Virus record (IMG/VR): IMGVR_UViG_3300005513_000035
Location: 1 to 20,123 of that record
Strand: one strand, 5' to 3'
Length of the DNA stretch: 20,123 nucleotides
Origin: a virus
Below are positions 6,948 to 15,348 of this stretch, in pieces. Each line of letters begins with the position of its first letter. Within the stretch, counting starts at the first letter, position 1. Under the pieces are notes generated by a model. The model was not told where the DNA came from, did no database searches, and saw only the letters and a list, made by a program, of their open reading frames with translations. Made by a program: the position numbers and the translations under genes.

Positions 6948-7320
6948 GACTCCTTGTGTTAGAACAGCTCGGAATTTCCGAGACACGGCGGGCTGTCCGT
7001 TGATTATCCGGCTCCAAGCCGATGCTATTGCCCGGCGAGAAATGCGCGGTCGGGGACGCCTTTGATGTCCGCTATGCCGCTGGCAGCCGAAGGAAAGTAG
7101 CTGTCGCCGATGGTCCCTGATGCCTCCGCGTTGCAATGCGCACACGCAGCGTGGGCGGTTAGACATACAGGGGACAATTATCGGACAATCGAGTCTCGCC
7201 AAAGATCAAGCGAATGCGACACAATAACATCCTTTGATTGTGCGTTGGTTCACATGCACGTCGCGCCGAACAATCTACCAATACTCCCACTCTAATTGCT
7301 AACCATGAAAGGAAGACGCG
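6948..7320. other. 373-bp spacer with a 15-bp palindrome at 6968-6982
   Basis: No convincing gene is seen. A perfect dyad, CTCGGAA-T-TTCCGAG, lies at 6968-6982, 24 bases upstream of the 84-aa gene, and could be an operator or a stem. The right part (about 7200-7310) is more AT-rich and precedes the plus-strand 71-aa gene, so it probably holds that gene's promoter. A short plus-strand reading frame (7110-7295) shows no ribosome binding site or coding pattern. Confidence 0.4.
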
Positions 7321-7536
7321 ATGGCAATCCCACTTCCTGATGCGGTGACTGCGACGCAGAACGACTGGCGGTTTTGCGTAAAGTGCTTGGGACTATTTTG
7401 GAACGGCAGACAGGATAATGGCTGGTGTCCTCACCCCGGTGGCGGAGCACACCAAGCCATGAGTTGGGACTTTTATCTTCCTGCTGATCCGAGCAACGCA
7501 GTGGAGCAGCCGCCCAATCTGCCAACCGGGCCCTGA
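7321..7536 (+). CDS. 71-aa Cys/His-rich protein with a WRFCxKCxGLFW motif
   Basis: Residues 13-53 read NDWRFCVKCLGLFW, then GWCPHPGGGAH, then SWDFYLP. The Cys19-x2-Cys22, Cys36 and His44 spacing suggests a small metal-binding knuckle. I recall the same W-x-F-C-x-K-C-x-G-L-F ... C-P-x-G-G-x-H pattern as a short repeat in larger secreted or toxin-associated bacterial proteins, usually in several copies; here there is one. AAGGAAG lies 7 bases before the ATG. It is on the strand opposite to the phage genes and converges on the 332-aa gene. Function unknown; metal binding is an inference. Confidence 0.6.
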   Translation: MAIPLPDAVTATQNDWRFCVKCLGLFWNGRQDNGWCPHPGGGAHQAMSWDFYLPADPSNAVEQPPNLPTGP

Positions 7537-7683
7537 TCCGTGCGCACGCGCGGCCGCCAGTAAGCGCCACGTTGGTGCAGCTGTGGGTCCAGCGCGGTAG
7601 CAGTTCGTGAGACGTCCAGCAAATAGCGGGAGCGGACGGCGCCCTTGGCGGCTGGCCGACCACAGCCACACCGCACCACGCTG

Positions 7684-8682
7684 TCAGACAGTACCGCCGC
7701 TTTCGCTCATCTTGTTAGGCGATTCGTAATTCGCCGTTGGCGCGGATGTGGGTGTGTCGAGGGACGCGTCCCACTCTTGAGGTCTGAGCAGGAGACGCCT
7801 CAGGCTTACTTTCCTTAGCCGCTCCAACACTATATCCCGCATTTCCCGTATCACGAGCAGCATGCAGGCGTCAGAAACGAGCTTGTGCCTCTGACCGCCG
7901 GACCTACCGGTCTTACAGATGATCGACTTGAATGCGCGGTAGCGCTCAGCAGTAGAGAGATCGCCACGCATGGTCTTAAGATCGTCTTCAAATTCGGCGG
8001 GCATCCGACTCTCACAAAGAAAATCGGTCAACATCTCGCATGAGTCTGAAAAGCGGCAACACCCATCAATCCAAGATACTTTCCTCTCCTCAAATTCCTG
8101 CACAACGTCGTGGAGATATTCTTGAGAATATTCAATTACTGTTCGTATTCGTCGCTTTCTCTCGCCATCGAATAGATCGGGACGCGTCCGAATGATGTTA
8201 CGAGTCTGCTCGAGCTTAAGCTGAGTGTTACTCAACTCTTCCATCCGCGCAGCGAAAAACACAGCATCTACTTCATTTCCGTCGGTGCTTTGCCTGAGAC
8301 GTGAGCGGATCATTCGTTTGGATTGCTTGGTTGAGCGATACAGTTCGTCAACCTGCTTGATTAAATCGCGCAGTGAGGAGAGTTCGGAGTCTTTTCGCGC
8401 CGCATTGTCACGCAAGCGCGCAATTGCAGCTGTGAGGAGGGCGCCCAAAACGCCTACGAGGAAAAATTGTATAATGATCTCTTCGCACTTTCCTTTCGAT
8501 ATATTCTCTCCTTTAAGCGAAGCCGTAAAGGTGCCAGACACGCCGGCCTGCGAGTGATCAAGTTGCTGAGCGATTGAGCTCGTTGACGTCACTATCAGTG
8601 CCGCCCCAACGACAAGCGCCAAGCACAGGACGCGCTTGTTTAGACCCACCAATGTCCGCGGTAGACGGAGCATATTGCGCAT
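7684..8682 (-). CDS. Membrane protein of unknown function with a cytosolic helical domain, 332 aa
   Basis: The N-terminus has a hydrophobic segment (residues 18-34) ending SIAQQ, which could be a signal peptide. A second membrane segment (69-88, IIIQFFLVGVLGALLTAAIA) is followed by RLRDNAARKDSELSSLRD and a charged, probably coiled-coil region with many Arg/Lys/Glu. The rest is helical with several Cys residues (about 205-225 and 250-280). No catalytic motif is seen. AGAGGAG lies 7 bases before the ATG, a strong site. Codon use is visibly more AT-rich than in the capsid genes, so it looks recently acquired. A two-segment membrane anchor plus helical domain is common among sensor or effector proteins of phage-borne defence or exclusion cargo, but nothing here proves that. 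Confidence 0.7.
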   Translation of the reverse strand: MRNMLRLPRTLVGLNKRVLCLALVVGAALIVTSTSSIAQQLDHSQAGVSGTFTASLKGENISKGKCEEIIIQFFLVGVLGALLTAAIARLRDNAARKDSELSSLRDLIKQVDELYRSTKQSKRMIRSRLRQSTDGNEVDAVFFAARMEELSNTQLKLEQTRNIIRTRPDLFDGERKRRIRTVIEYSQEYLHDVVQEFEERKVSWIDGCCRFSDSCEMLTDFLCESRMPAEFEDDLKTMRGDLSTAERYRAFKSIICKTGRSGGQRHKLVSDACMLLVIREMRDIVLERLRKVSLRRLLLRPQEWDASLDTPTSAPTANYESPNKMSESGGTV

Positions 8683-8811
8683 ATCCGCGCTCCTCTGGAG
8701 TTCGGATCAGGACACGTCTCTATCGAAATCTACCAGAACTTGCGGGAACACAATGTAACCTGCGTCACAGTAGGAGCGACTGCGATTGGTCTTACATCGC
8801 TCCCTTCTTGG

Positions 8812-9273
8812 TTAGAAGAATCGGAGCCTGCTCTCGATCTTCGTGATGCGATCCGCGAGGGATGGTTCGAGGACCGCAATCGCCGGCTGAACCACGGGCT
8901 GGACCTTCGGCGCGAGCTTTTCCGCGATCGCCTCGCCTATCTGGTCGGTGTATTCTTTCAAGCCTCCGGCCGTCACGAAGTTCGCCGCCTCGAGCTGCCC
9001 GATGCGGCCGTCCAGCGCGGTCTGCGCATCGAGCATGTCGTGCAAATCCTGATGCAGCGGATCCACGCTGGCGCTGAACTGCGTTGCAACCTCTTGGCGG
9101 AAGGCTTAGATCGTCGCGTTCACCTGCCCCGTTAACTGAGCCGCCAGCTCGGCGAAACGCTCGTCGATCGCGAGCACGCTCGCCGCGGCTGCTCGTGCTG
9201 CGACCGGTGGGGTGTCTGTGGGCGCAACGGGTTCTTTGGCTGCCGATGCAGCCGGCGCTTTCGGGTCAGGCAT
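8812..9273 (-). pseudogene. Small coiled-coil phage protein split by an in-frame TAA
   Basis: An ORF starts at 9273 (MPDPKAPAASAAKEPVAP, with AAGGA 8 bases upstream) and runs 55 codons to a TAA at 9106-9108. The same frame then continues without another stop to 8812 as AFRQEVATQFSASVDPLHQD and a heptad-like helix (QTALDGRIGQLEAANF), ending IESRLRFF. Both halves read as one amphipathic protein of about 152 residues, and a Gln codon CAA to TAA is the simplest explanation. The only later start is a GTG at 9066 without a suitable binding site. It lies in the head operon between minor head protein and protease. Its function is unknown. It could instead be two separate ORFs. Confidence 0.6.
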
Positions 9274-9548
9274 GGCTGTTTCCTTAGAGGGGTAAGCTCG
9301 TAGAAGCACGGATGTCGGCTGTTGGGGCTAAGCAGAAATCTTATACTTGATCAGAGCTTTACCGGCTGTTGCCCTAAGCCGATCCCCGTGAGCTCAGGCG
9401 CCGAGCATGTGATCCAACTGACAGAGATAAATTGCACAATCGGGTATCGTCGCGGGCGTGAAGATGCCCTGTTGTATTGCGTTGGTATGAAGAACCTCGA
9501 TTTTTCAGCAGCCCAGCTTCAAGTTCAGCCTACGAGGAGGGCTTCACC
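9274..9548. other. 275-bp divergent spacer upstream of the hydrolase
   Basis: No gene is seen. It separates the minus-strand coiled-coil gene from the plus-strand hydrolase and must hold their 5' signals. A direct repeat of CGGCTGTTG, each copy followed by a related CTAAGC, lies near 9316 and 9363. No confident promoter pair can be picked by eye. Confidence 0.4.
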
Positions 9549-10610
9549 ATGCCGATCGGAGACAACCTGCCGACCCAATCTGAGCGATCCTTTCTCGACC
9601 TTTTTGAGCCGCCGCCACAGTTGATTGAACCGGCCGTTCGCGCCTGCCGCTTATTCAACACGGCGCTGGATATCATTTTTTACGACGTACCGACATTGGC
9701 CGCTCAGCTCGCTGAAAAGGACGCGCCCATGCGAGCTCGCGAAGAGAAACCTCCTTCCCGCATCGTCCAGTTCGATGCACTCAGTGACCCTGAAGGCTCC
9801 CTTCTGCTCATCGACGCTAATACCGCGCCCTATGTGCACAGATATACTAATGTGGAGCGGTTCCTCACTTCACCTCACCCAGAAACGCGCACTGTCGAGA
9901 TTGTTACAATCACGGGGGTCGGAAGCTCGGCGCTCGGCAGCGGCGCGCTCGCGTGGGACATCTCGATCGCGCTAGGAAGATCCGTGCTTGCTATCGTTCC
10001 GGGATATGGCATGGCGGACGTCATTCTGCAGGCGCTCGGGGGCTGGTTCGGCTTCGGCCTCTACGACTATCTACATGCAAAGAGCCTAATCCAGAACGCT
10101 CTCGCGAATGCAGCGCCCCGGACAGCGAGCATCGGCCGCCAACTGCCCGCGTCCACGCCGGACGCGAGGACCCTTCACGGCGCGCCTGTCTTTCGCAACG
10201 GCTCCGGCTCCTCCGACGTGCTGCACGCCCTCCTCCTTCATCGCGAGGCGCCGTTCAAGCTTCTCGTTGGACACAGCAAGGGTGCCCTGCAGATCGGGAA
10301 TGCGATCAGGTCCCTTCCACCGAACCGAGCGCATGGACTCGACATCGTGACGCTGGGTTGCCCGATCTCGACGGACGTCAAAGGCGTCACCTACTACCAA
10401 TACCTTGGACTGTTCGACGCCCTGGGACAGCTCAACATGTGGGGACACTGGCCGGACCAATGGCTACCAACCTGGCACAGCACGAACCCCATGCTGCCAC
10501 CCGCAATGGCGGCGGGGAAAAGCACGGCTGACGCTCTGCGAGGCTCCTGGCATCGCGATTTCCTCGATCTCGCTTGCGAGCGCAGACGGCGTGATCGCAC
10601 GAAACAATGA
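9549..10610 (+). CDS. Alpha/beta-hydrolase-like protein (GHSKG), cargo gene in the head operon
   Basis: This 353-aa protein carries the nucleophile elbow LLVGHSKGALQIG, with Ser243 in Gly-His-Ser-Lys-Gly, followed by a helix and a strand (DIVTLGCPI), a typical lipase/esterase-like arrangement. An earlier block, ITGVGSSALGSGALAWDI and VPGYGMADVILQALGGWFGF (about 121-170), looks like a conserved oxyanion or lid region. His300 or His310 and Asp residues near the C-terminus are candidates for the rest of the triad. No signal peptide is seen, so it acts in the cytosol. The ATG at 9549 has GAGGAGG 7 bases upstream; a TTG at 9477 is rejected. It lies antisense to the surrounding phage genes. Substrate unknown. 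Confidence 0.75.
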   Translation: MPIGDNLPTQSERSFLDLFEPPPQLIEPAVRACRLFNTALDIIFYDVPTLAAQLAEKDAPMRAREEKPPSRIVQFDALSDPEGSLLLIDANTAPYVHRYTNVERFLTSPHPETRTVEIVTITGVGSSALGSGALAWDISIALGRSVLAIVPGYGMADVILQALGGWFGFGLYDYLHAKSLIQNALANAAPRTASIGRQLPASTPDARTLHGAPVFRNGSGSSDVLHALLLHREAPFKLLVGHSKGALQIGNAIRSLPPNRAHGLDIVTLGCPISTDVKGVTYYQYLGLFDALGQLNMWGHWPDQWLPTWHSTNPMLPPAMAAGKSTADALRGSWHRDFLDLACERRRRDRTKQ

Positions 10611-10695
10611 CGTTTGCCATTGGCCCGACTCCGACTTCCGGCGATATCTGCTTTTCGTTCCGTATTGAAGGCATAGCGGACGTAATTCTCCATCC

Positions 10696-11502
10696 TCACG
10701 AGAAGCCAGGAATGACCGATCGACTGATGCAACGGCAGTTGATCTCCTCGCCGGGAAAGATCCAGCGGTTCACGGCCGAGTCCCACATGCCTTTGTTCAC
10801 GTCGTATTTCTTGCCGTTCATGGCGACGTGAGTTGGCCGCGGATGCTTGCCGGCGCCGGAGTGCACCCAAATCGCTTGCGTGATGCCCAGCTCATCCTGG
10901 CGCGCCCGCGTCATCGAGGCGGTGGCCTTGTTGTTCTGGTCGCGCGCGATGAAGGCGGCGCGCCGGCGGGTGACACCGAACTGCTGTTGCAGGTCTTGCG
11001 TCAGCTGCGCGAGGTCCCGCCCGGTCTGCACCGAGCGCATCACCAGGCCCTCGATGTTGGTAAAATACCGGCTCGGAATCGACTTGATCAGCGAGACCTG
11101 CTGACCAGCCGTCGCCGCCATGATGTCGCGCATCGCTGGTGTCATCTTGAATTTCACGGTGAAGCCCGCCTTTTTCAGGATGGCTTTCAGCGCGCCGCTC
11201 GAGCGCGACGCAACCGACTGGGCGAAGTATTCCGCCAGCTGCGGCGCCGCCTCATCAAAGTTCGTCTGCCAGCGCTTCGCCAGCTTCCGCATCGCGTCTC
11301 GGAGCTCGTCGGCCGGCGTGCGATCCTGCGCCATGACCGGCTCATTGGCCCGGTATGCCGCGCGCAGCTAATACCGGACCGAATTGTCCATCTCGGCAAT
11401 CAAGGCCTGCATCCGCTTCCGATAGGCCTGCTCGATGCCGGCATTAGGCCGGACCGCCGACAGGACCTTGTCGGTCTTCTTCGTCTCGATGCGCCTGGCC
11501 AT
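10696..11502 (-). pseudogene. Minor head protein (Mu F / SPP1 gp7 family) interrupted by an amber codon
   Basis: The C-terminal half has the family signature: VTRRRAAFIARDQNNKAT, RPTHVAMNGKKYDV, then FPGEEINCRCISR. It would be an internal head component loaded with the portal. The frame starts at 11502 (TGATG overlap with the upstream stop) as MARRIETKKTDKV and reads to SVRY, then TAG at 11368-11370, then continues as LRAAYRANEPVMAQD to the end at 10696. Homologues, from memory, have Trp at this place (VxYWLRAAYRAN), so TGG to TAG is the likely change. Full length would be 268 codons. An internal ATG at 11334 could give a 212-aa fragment but has no clear ribosome binding site. A sequencing error or amber suppression remain possible. 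Confidence 0.78.
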
Positions 11503-11744
11503 CACAGCCACTTCGCGGCCACGTGCCGGATCATGCCGGTGATTCCGCCGCGCTTCCAAAGCGTCGGCATGAGTAATCCGTCGAGCTTCTGCGCCGCGGT
11601 GACCAGCGACGCACCGATGATCGCGTCCCGGATATGGCCGGCCGGGATGTGGTCGGTATGCTTGGCAACCACGGCCAACAGCTCATTGGTGAGCGCTTCG
11701 ACGTCTTCGACATAGACCGCGGTCTCATAGCTGAACGTGGTCAC
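11502..11744 (-). CDS. Small conserved phage protein between portal and minor head genes, 80 aa
   Basis: The protein has an acidic N-terminus (FSYETAVYVEDVEALTNELL), a helical middle (GHIRDAIIGASLVTAAQKL) and a basic end. No family is recognised. The start is a GTG at 11744 that overlaps the portal stop (GTGA), with GAGG about 4 bases upstream; its stop overlaps the next ATG (TGATG). This tight coupling on both sides supports a real gene expressed with portal and minor head proteins. No membrane segment or signal peptide. Confidence 0.7.
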   Translation of the reverse strand: MTTFSYETAVYVEDVEALTNELLAVVAKHTDHIPAGHIRDAIIGASLVTAAQKLDGLLMPTLWKRGGITGMIRHVAAKWL

Positions 11745-13432
11745 GCGGCCTCGCGCTCCGGCGGCTCGTCGCGATCGCTCCCGTCCTCCTGGTCGCGATC
11801 GCCGCCGGCCTCCTCCGCGATCCGGGCGGCGCCGCCCCTCGGCTCGAGCCCTTCTTCCTCCTCCTCGAGGAGGTCCGGAACGTCATCGGGATCGATCCCC
11901 GGATAGCGCGAGTCCGGATTGTTCGCGATGCTCTTTCGGGTCTCCGCCGGGTCGAGCACTCCGCCATTGATCCTAATATCGTCCGTCTCCGCCTCGAGCT
12001 TCTCGACCTCGGCCTTTTCCTTCGGCGTCAGGTCGGTCAGCGGCACGAACGTGAACGTGATGGCCGGGTCGACCTCGCCCCAAAGGGACAGCATCACGAA
12101 ATGCATAAGCCGTGTCAGGTTGGGCCGGATCTGCGCTTCCTGGCCGGCGTTGATCGTGTCGTCGAAGGTTTCGATTTCGCCCTCGGAGGACGCATTGAGG
12201 CCTGCCGGCGAGATGCCGAGCAGTTTTACCAGCGGGATGCGGCTCACGCTGGCCATGTGCTCCTGGGCTTGCGCCTGCAGCTGGTCCAGCGTCCCGAGCG
12301 GCGTCGAAACGTTGAAATATTCCTCGGTGTCCTTGTTGAGGACCAGAAGCCCCTGATTGTCTCGGTTGCTGTTGAACAGCACCAGGCGCTTGAACAGCTG
12401 CTCGCCGCCGGCCGCCAACATGGTCGACATGTCGGTCTTGATGCCGCTGGTCGAGAAAGTGCTGACCAGGTCGGAGACCGCTTGCCGGACGCGCAACCAG
12501 TTGTCGACGTAGGGCTTGGCCATCTGCGACATCGACAGGCCGCCGAACGAATACGCAGGCTTGAGATGGTCAGGCACCTCGCGGCCGATGAAGGTCAAGA
12601 GGCGCGTGGAATGCACCTCCTTACCCTGCACAAACCAGGATGATGGCTTGTACCAATCGGGCTTGAGCGGATCGGTGGCGTTGTAGCTCGACGGGTAGGT
12701 CCAGACCGGCTCAATGACGCGGAGACTCTTGAGCGAGCCCTTCGCGACCTTGAGTTTGCTCATCGAGTTCGTGCCGTTGCCGATCGGCAATTTCAACTCA
12801 TCCCGATCGTCGGTGGTGCCCAGATCAAGATAGATGTGCGAGCGGCCAAAACCGCCATCGATCTCAAGCCCCTTCCGGATCCGATCCTTGACCTCGAGCC
12901 GCGTAAACTCGTCCTCAAGCTCCTTGATGCGCGCGGTCTTGTCGACCTCGCCGACGGCCTGGAATTTGATCCACTTCCGGGTCATCTCCGTCGCGATCGT
13001 CTCGATGATGACGCGATATTCCGGCCGCTGCATCAGTTCGGCGAGATACGGATAGCCGAGGAATTCGAGGCCTTCGGCAAACACCTGGTTGGCGAACGCG
13101 CCGGCCCAGCCGAGCGCCCCGCCCATTGCGCTGTCCTGCGCCATGGTCGCCGCCTCGATGCCATCAGGCAGGACACCCGGCGGCGGCACTGCCATCTTGA
13201 ACGGATTGACCCGCGGCCGCGCAGGCCCGGTGCCGGCCGCGCGGAGGATCATCTCGTCAGTGAGCTTCGGCAGGAACGCCGGGATGTCGAGCGGCTTCTC
13301 GACCTCAGCGCCCTTGGCCTTCTTCGGCGACTTCGCCTTCTTCGCCTTCTTCCGCTTCGGCTTCTCGGCCTTGGCGCGCTCGACCTCGAGCAGCACCTCA
13401 AGGACGGTTTTGCGGATGTCAGAGGATTTCAA
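11741..13432 (-). CDS. Portal protein (DUF1073 family)
   Basis: This 563-aa protein matches DUF1073 portals: YRVIIETIATEMTRKWIKF, LEIDGGFGRSHIYLDLG, FGGLSMSQMAKPYVDNWLRV, KLLGISPAGLNASSEGEIE and FDDTINAGQEAQIRPNL. Twelve copies form the ring through which DNA enters the head. The first ~45 residues are Lys-rich (RKKAKKAKSPKKAKG) and the last ~50 are very acidic (LLEEEEEG, RDQEDGSDRDE), both probably disordered. The start chosen is a TTG at 13432 with GCGAGG 8 bases upstream, since no ATG is available before the conserved part; the terminase stop lies 2 bases before it. Some databases label this family 'Acb1 anti-CBASS' by shared domain name, but size and position here indicate a portal. Confidence 0.9.
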   Translation of the reverse strand: MKSSDIRKTVLEVLLEVERAKAEKPKRKKAKKAKSPKKAKGAEVEKPLDIPAFLPKLTDEMILRAAGTGPARPRVNPFKMAVPPPGVLPDGIEAATMAQDSAMGGALGWAGAFANQVFAEGLEFLGYPYLAELMQRPEYRVIIETIATEMTRKWIKFQAVGEVDKTARIKELEDEFTRLEVKDRIRKGLEIDGGFGRSHIYLDLGTTDDRDELKLPIGNGTNSMSKLKVAKGSLKSLRVIEPVWTYPSSYNATDPLKPDWYKPSSWFVQGKEVHSTRLLTFIGREVPDHLKPAYSFGGLSMSQMAKPYVDNWLRVRQAVSDLVSTFSTSGIKTDMSTMLAAGGEQLFKRLVLFNSNRDNQGLLVLNKDTEEYFNVSTPLGTLDQLQAQAQEHMASVSRIPLVKLLGISPAGLNASSEGEIETFDDTINAGQEAQIRPNLTRLMHFVMLSLWGEVDPAITFTFVPLTDLTPKEKAEVEKLEAETDDIRINGGVLDPAETRKSIANNPDSRYPGIDPDDVPDLLEEEEEGLEPRGGAARIAEEAGGDRDQEDGSDRDEPPEREAA

Positions 13433-13434
13433 CG

Positions 13435-14886
13435 TCAGCGCCTCGCGCCCACGGCCGGGGCGCCAGCGCGCCGCAAGACGTCGTCGCTGATCACCATTGG
13501 TCGTTTTCCAGTCAGTTCGTTAAACGCTTCGCTCGTCGAGTCCGCGTCGTCGTCATGTCCCGCGTTCTTCGCTGGCGGGAAGCCTTCCAGCGCCGTGAAC
13601 CAGGCCTCATTCCAGGCGCCGCGCAGCACCACCACGTTGCCGCCTTCTGCCTGGGCGGAGAACGCGCCGAAGCGGACCACTTTGTCGCCGGATGCCGGCG
13701 CGAAGCGCGCGCGATAGCCGGCTAAGAGCTTCAGCAAAGTCGCCGCCTGCGCCTTACCCGCCTGCGCCGGGTCCTGCGGCAGCGCGATCACGCACGCGAA
13801 GCCATCTTGCGAAGCGATGTTTTTCAGAAGCCGTTCGACCTCCGAAGGCGTGCCGCGGATGCGGACCGAATGAGCGACGATAAAGCGCCCGTCCGGCATG
13901 CGGCCGATCTTCGTGCCAACGGTCCAGTCAGGATCATTGCCCTCGGTCTTGGGCGTCGCCGCCAAGTCCCAGCCACGAACAAAGTGCGTCCCCTCCGGGA
14001 TCGCATCGACCACCTGGCACCACTCGTGGCGAAAGAGCAGGCCTGCAGCGGCGCGGATTTTCCAGTTGCCGCCGAGAAGCCGCTCGCGCTCGACCTTTGG
14101 CAGCGCCATCAGGTTGGCGTAGTAGCCCGGGTCCGCAGCCATCAAGGCCCGGTTGTCCGTGAGCTTCGCCGCGATAAACGTCAGCGACTTCGGCGGAATC
14201 GGGACTTGGTTGCCGTTCTCGTCCGGCGCGGTGTGTTCCGCCAGATCCTCGGGCCGACCCGCCCAAATGATCTCGTCGCCAATGCGGATGAACCAGCGCA
14301 GCACGCCCGCGCGCTCAGGGATCGGATATCCCGTGTCCGGGTTGATCCACCAGGCGATGAGCTGCGCAACCCAACTGTCCGCATCGGGGTTGCAGGTCGC
14401 CCGGATGTACGGCCGCACGCCGCACATCGAACGGTTTCGGCTGACCATGTACCAGAATTGCTTCTGGGTGAAATGCGTCAGCTCGTCGAAGCAAATCAGC
14501 GGGATCTGCGATCCCTGCCAATTGAGCACGGTCTTATCGTGCTCGAGGTGCTTGAACGATACCGTCGAGCCCGACGGGAACGACCAATAAAGGTCACCCT
14601 GGTTCGGCTTGGCGCCGAGCAACGGATAGAGCTTTACGCTCTCGTCCCAGAGCGCGCCTTCGTTCGTAATCTGCGGCGTGGTCCGCCGGAAGATGACGGC
14701 GCCGAAATCCTTGTTGCCGATGTGGCGAAGCGGCTCGAGCAATTCGGCAAACGATTTCCCCCCGCCGGCCGCGCCCCCGTAGATGGCGATATCGGCCGAC
14801 GAACTGAGGAAAAGTGATTGAGGACCAGGTTGCGGACCGATGCGAACATTGAACGTCTGACGGACGTGCGCGCTACCCTCGCCCAT
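13435..14886 (-). CDS. terL: Large terminase subunit
   Basis: This 483-aa ATPase/nuclease packages DNA into the prohead. The ATPase domain has Walker A GGAAGGGKS (37-45) and Walker B PLICFDELTHF (129-139), with catalytic Glu135. RATCNPD (162-168) is a coupling-type motif typical of terminases. The C-terminal RNase H-like nuclease has acidic positions in RGWDLAAT (Asp307), PQDPAQAGK (Asp372) and the GHDDDADSTSEAFN block (445-449). All motifs are present, so the enzyme looks intact. It begins 21 bases after the small subunit stop and ends 2 bases before the portal. The ATG at 14886 has no strong ribosome binding site, but no better start is seen. Confidence 0.94.
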   Translation of the reverse strand: MGEGSAHVRQTFNVRIGPQPGPQSLFLSSSADIAIYGGAAGGGKSFAELLEPLRHIGNKDFGAVIFRRTTPQITNEGALWDESVKLYPLLGAKPNQGDLYWSFPSGSTVSFKHLEHDKTVLNWQGSQIPLICFDELTHFTQKQFWYMVSRNRSMCGVRPYIRATCNPDADSWVAQLIAWWINPDTGYPIPERAGVLRWFIRIGDEIIWAGRPEDLAEHTAPDENGNQVPIPPKSLTFIAAKLTDNRALMAADPGYYANLMALPKVERERLLGGNWKIRAAAGLLFRHEWCQVVDAIPEGTHFVRGWDLAATPKTEGNDPDWTVGTKIGRMPDGRFIVAHSVRIRGTPSEVERLLKNIASQDGFACVIALPQDPAQAGKAQAATLLKLLAGYRARFAPASGDKVVRFGAFSAQAEGGNVVVLRGAWNEAWFTALEGFPPAKNAGHDDDADSTSEAFNELTGKRPMVISDDVLRRAGAPAVGARR

Positions 14887-14907
14887 TGTCAGGCAAAGCC
14901 ACGATCA

Positions 14908-15348
14908 TCACCTGTGCAGCCGGCTGGGCCGGAAGGTCTTTGCCATCCTTCCCCGTACCTCATGCTGGTGCTTGTTCGTAAAGGCGCCGCCGACTTCCTT
15001 GGCCGCGAGCTCGCCGAGTTCGGCGGCAAGAACCATGTTGCCCCGTTCCTCGGCGAGGGTTGCCATGCGGTCGAGCCGCCGCAGCCGGACCGCCTTGTTC
15101 GCGATCGGGATATCATCCAGCTCTTTCCGGAATTTCTCCCGGGTTTCGAAGAACAGCACCTTGAACTCCTCGCTCAGCGCCGCGCCATTCTTCGACGTCG
15201 GGTCATAGAAGTGCACCCGCTGGCGGGTAACATCGAGCCCGAAATCCTCTTTGACAGCCTTCACCACGAGAGAGGGCGGATCGAACTGTGCAAGCCGCTG
15301 GACGATAAACCGTTTTACGACGAACGGTAGTTCCTCAGAGTTGGCCAT
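14908..15348 (-). CDS. terS: Small terminase subunit (DUF2280 family)
   Basis: A 146-aa DNA-recognition subunit with the DUF2280 pattern: VKRFIVQRLAQFDPPSLVV, VKEDFGLDVTRQRVHFYDPT (a helix-turn-helix-like segment, about residues 32-51), LSEEFKVLFFETREKF, then IPIANKAVRLRRLDRM and AAKEVGGAFTNK. It would bind the pac or cos site and load the large subunit encoded just downstream. It is the first gene of the packaging operon; its upstream 67 bases are shared with the plus-strand 155-aa gene, so divergent promoters probably lie there. No strong Shine-Dalgarno is visible. Confidence 0.9.
   Translation of the reverse strand: MANSEELPFVVKRFIVQRLAQFDPPSLVVKAVKEDFGLDVTRQRVHFYDPTSKNGAALSEEFKVLFFETREKFRKELDDIPIANKAVRLRRLDRMATLAEERGNMVLAAELGELAAKEVGGAFTNKHQHEVRGRMAKTFRPSRLHR

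Noticed and set aside
7292-7679. Three overlapping minus-strand frames opposite the 71-aa gene
   Set aside because: They have no binding sites, their sequences are Arg/Pro/Ser-rich without pattern, and the plus-strand frame carries a recognisable Cys/His motif.
9316-9380. Direct repeat CGGCTGTTG as a possible insertion-site duplication or CRISPR-like repeat
   Set aside because: There are only two imperfect copies, not at the edges of the inserted gene, with no further units; it could be chance.
11741-13432. Anti-CBASS Acb1 function for the DUF1073 protein
   Set aside because: The label is shared by domain name; length, position between terminase and minor head gene, and conserved portal-like blocks indicate a portal.
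12836-13717. 293-codon plus-strand frame opposite the portal
   Set aside because: It is a shadow of the DUF1073 portal frame and contains Leu/Arg repeats mirroring the Lys-rich portal N-terminus.
13807-14817. 336-codon plus-strand frame opposite the large terminase
   Set aside because: All terminase motifs are in the minus-strand frame; the plus frame is Arg/Asp-rich shadow sequence.
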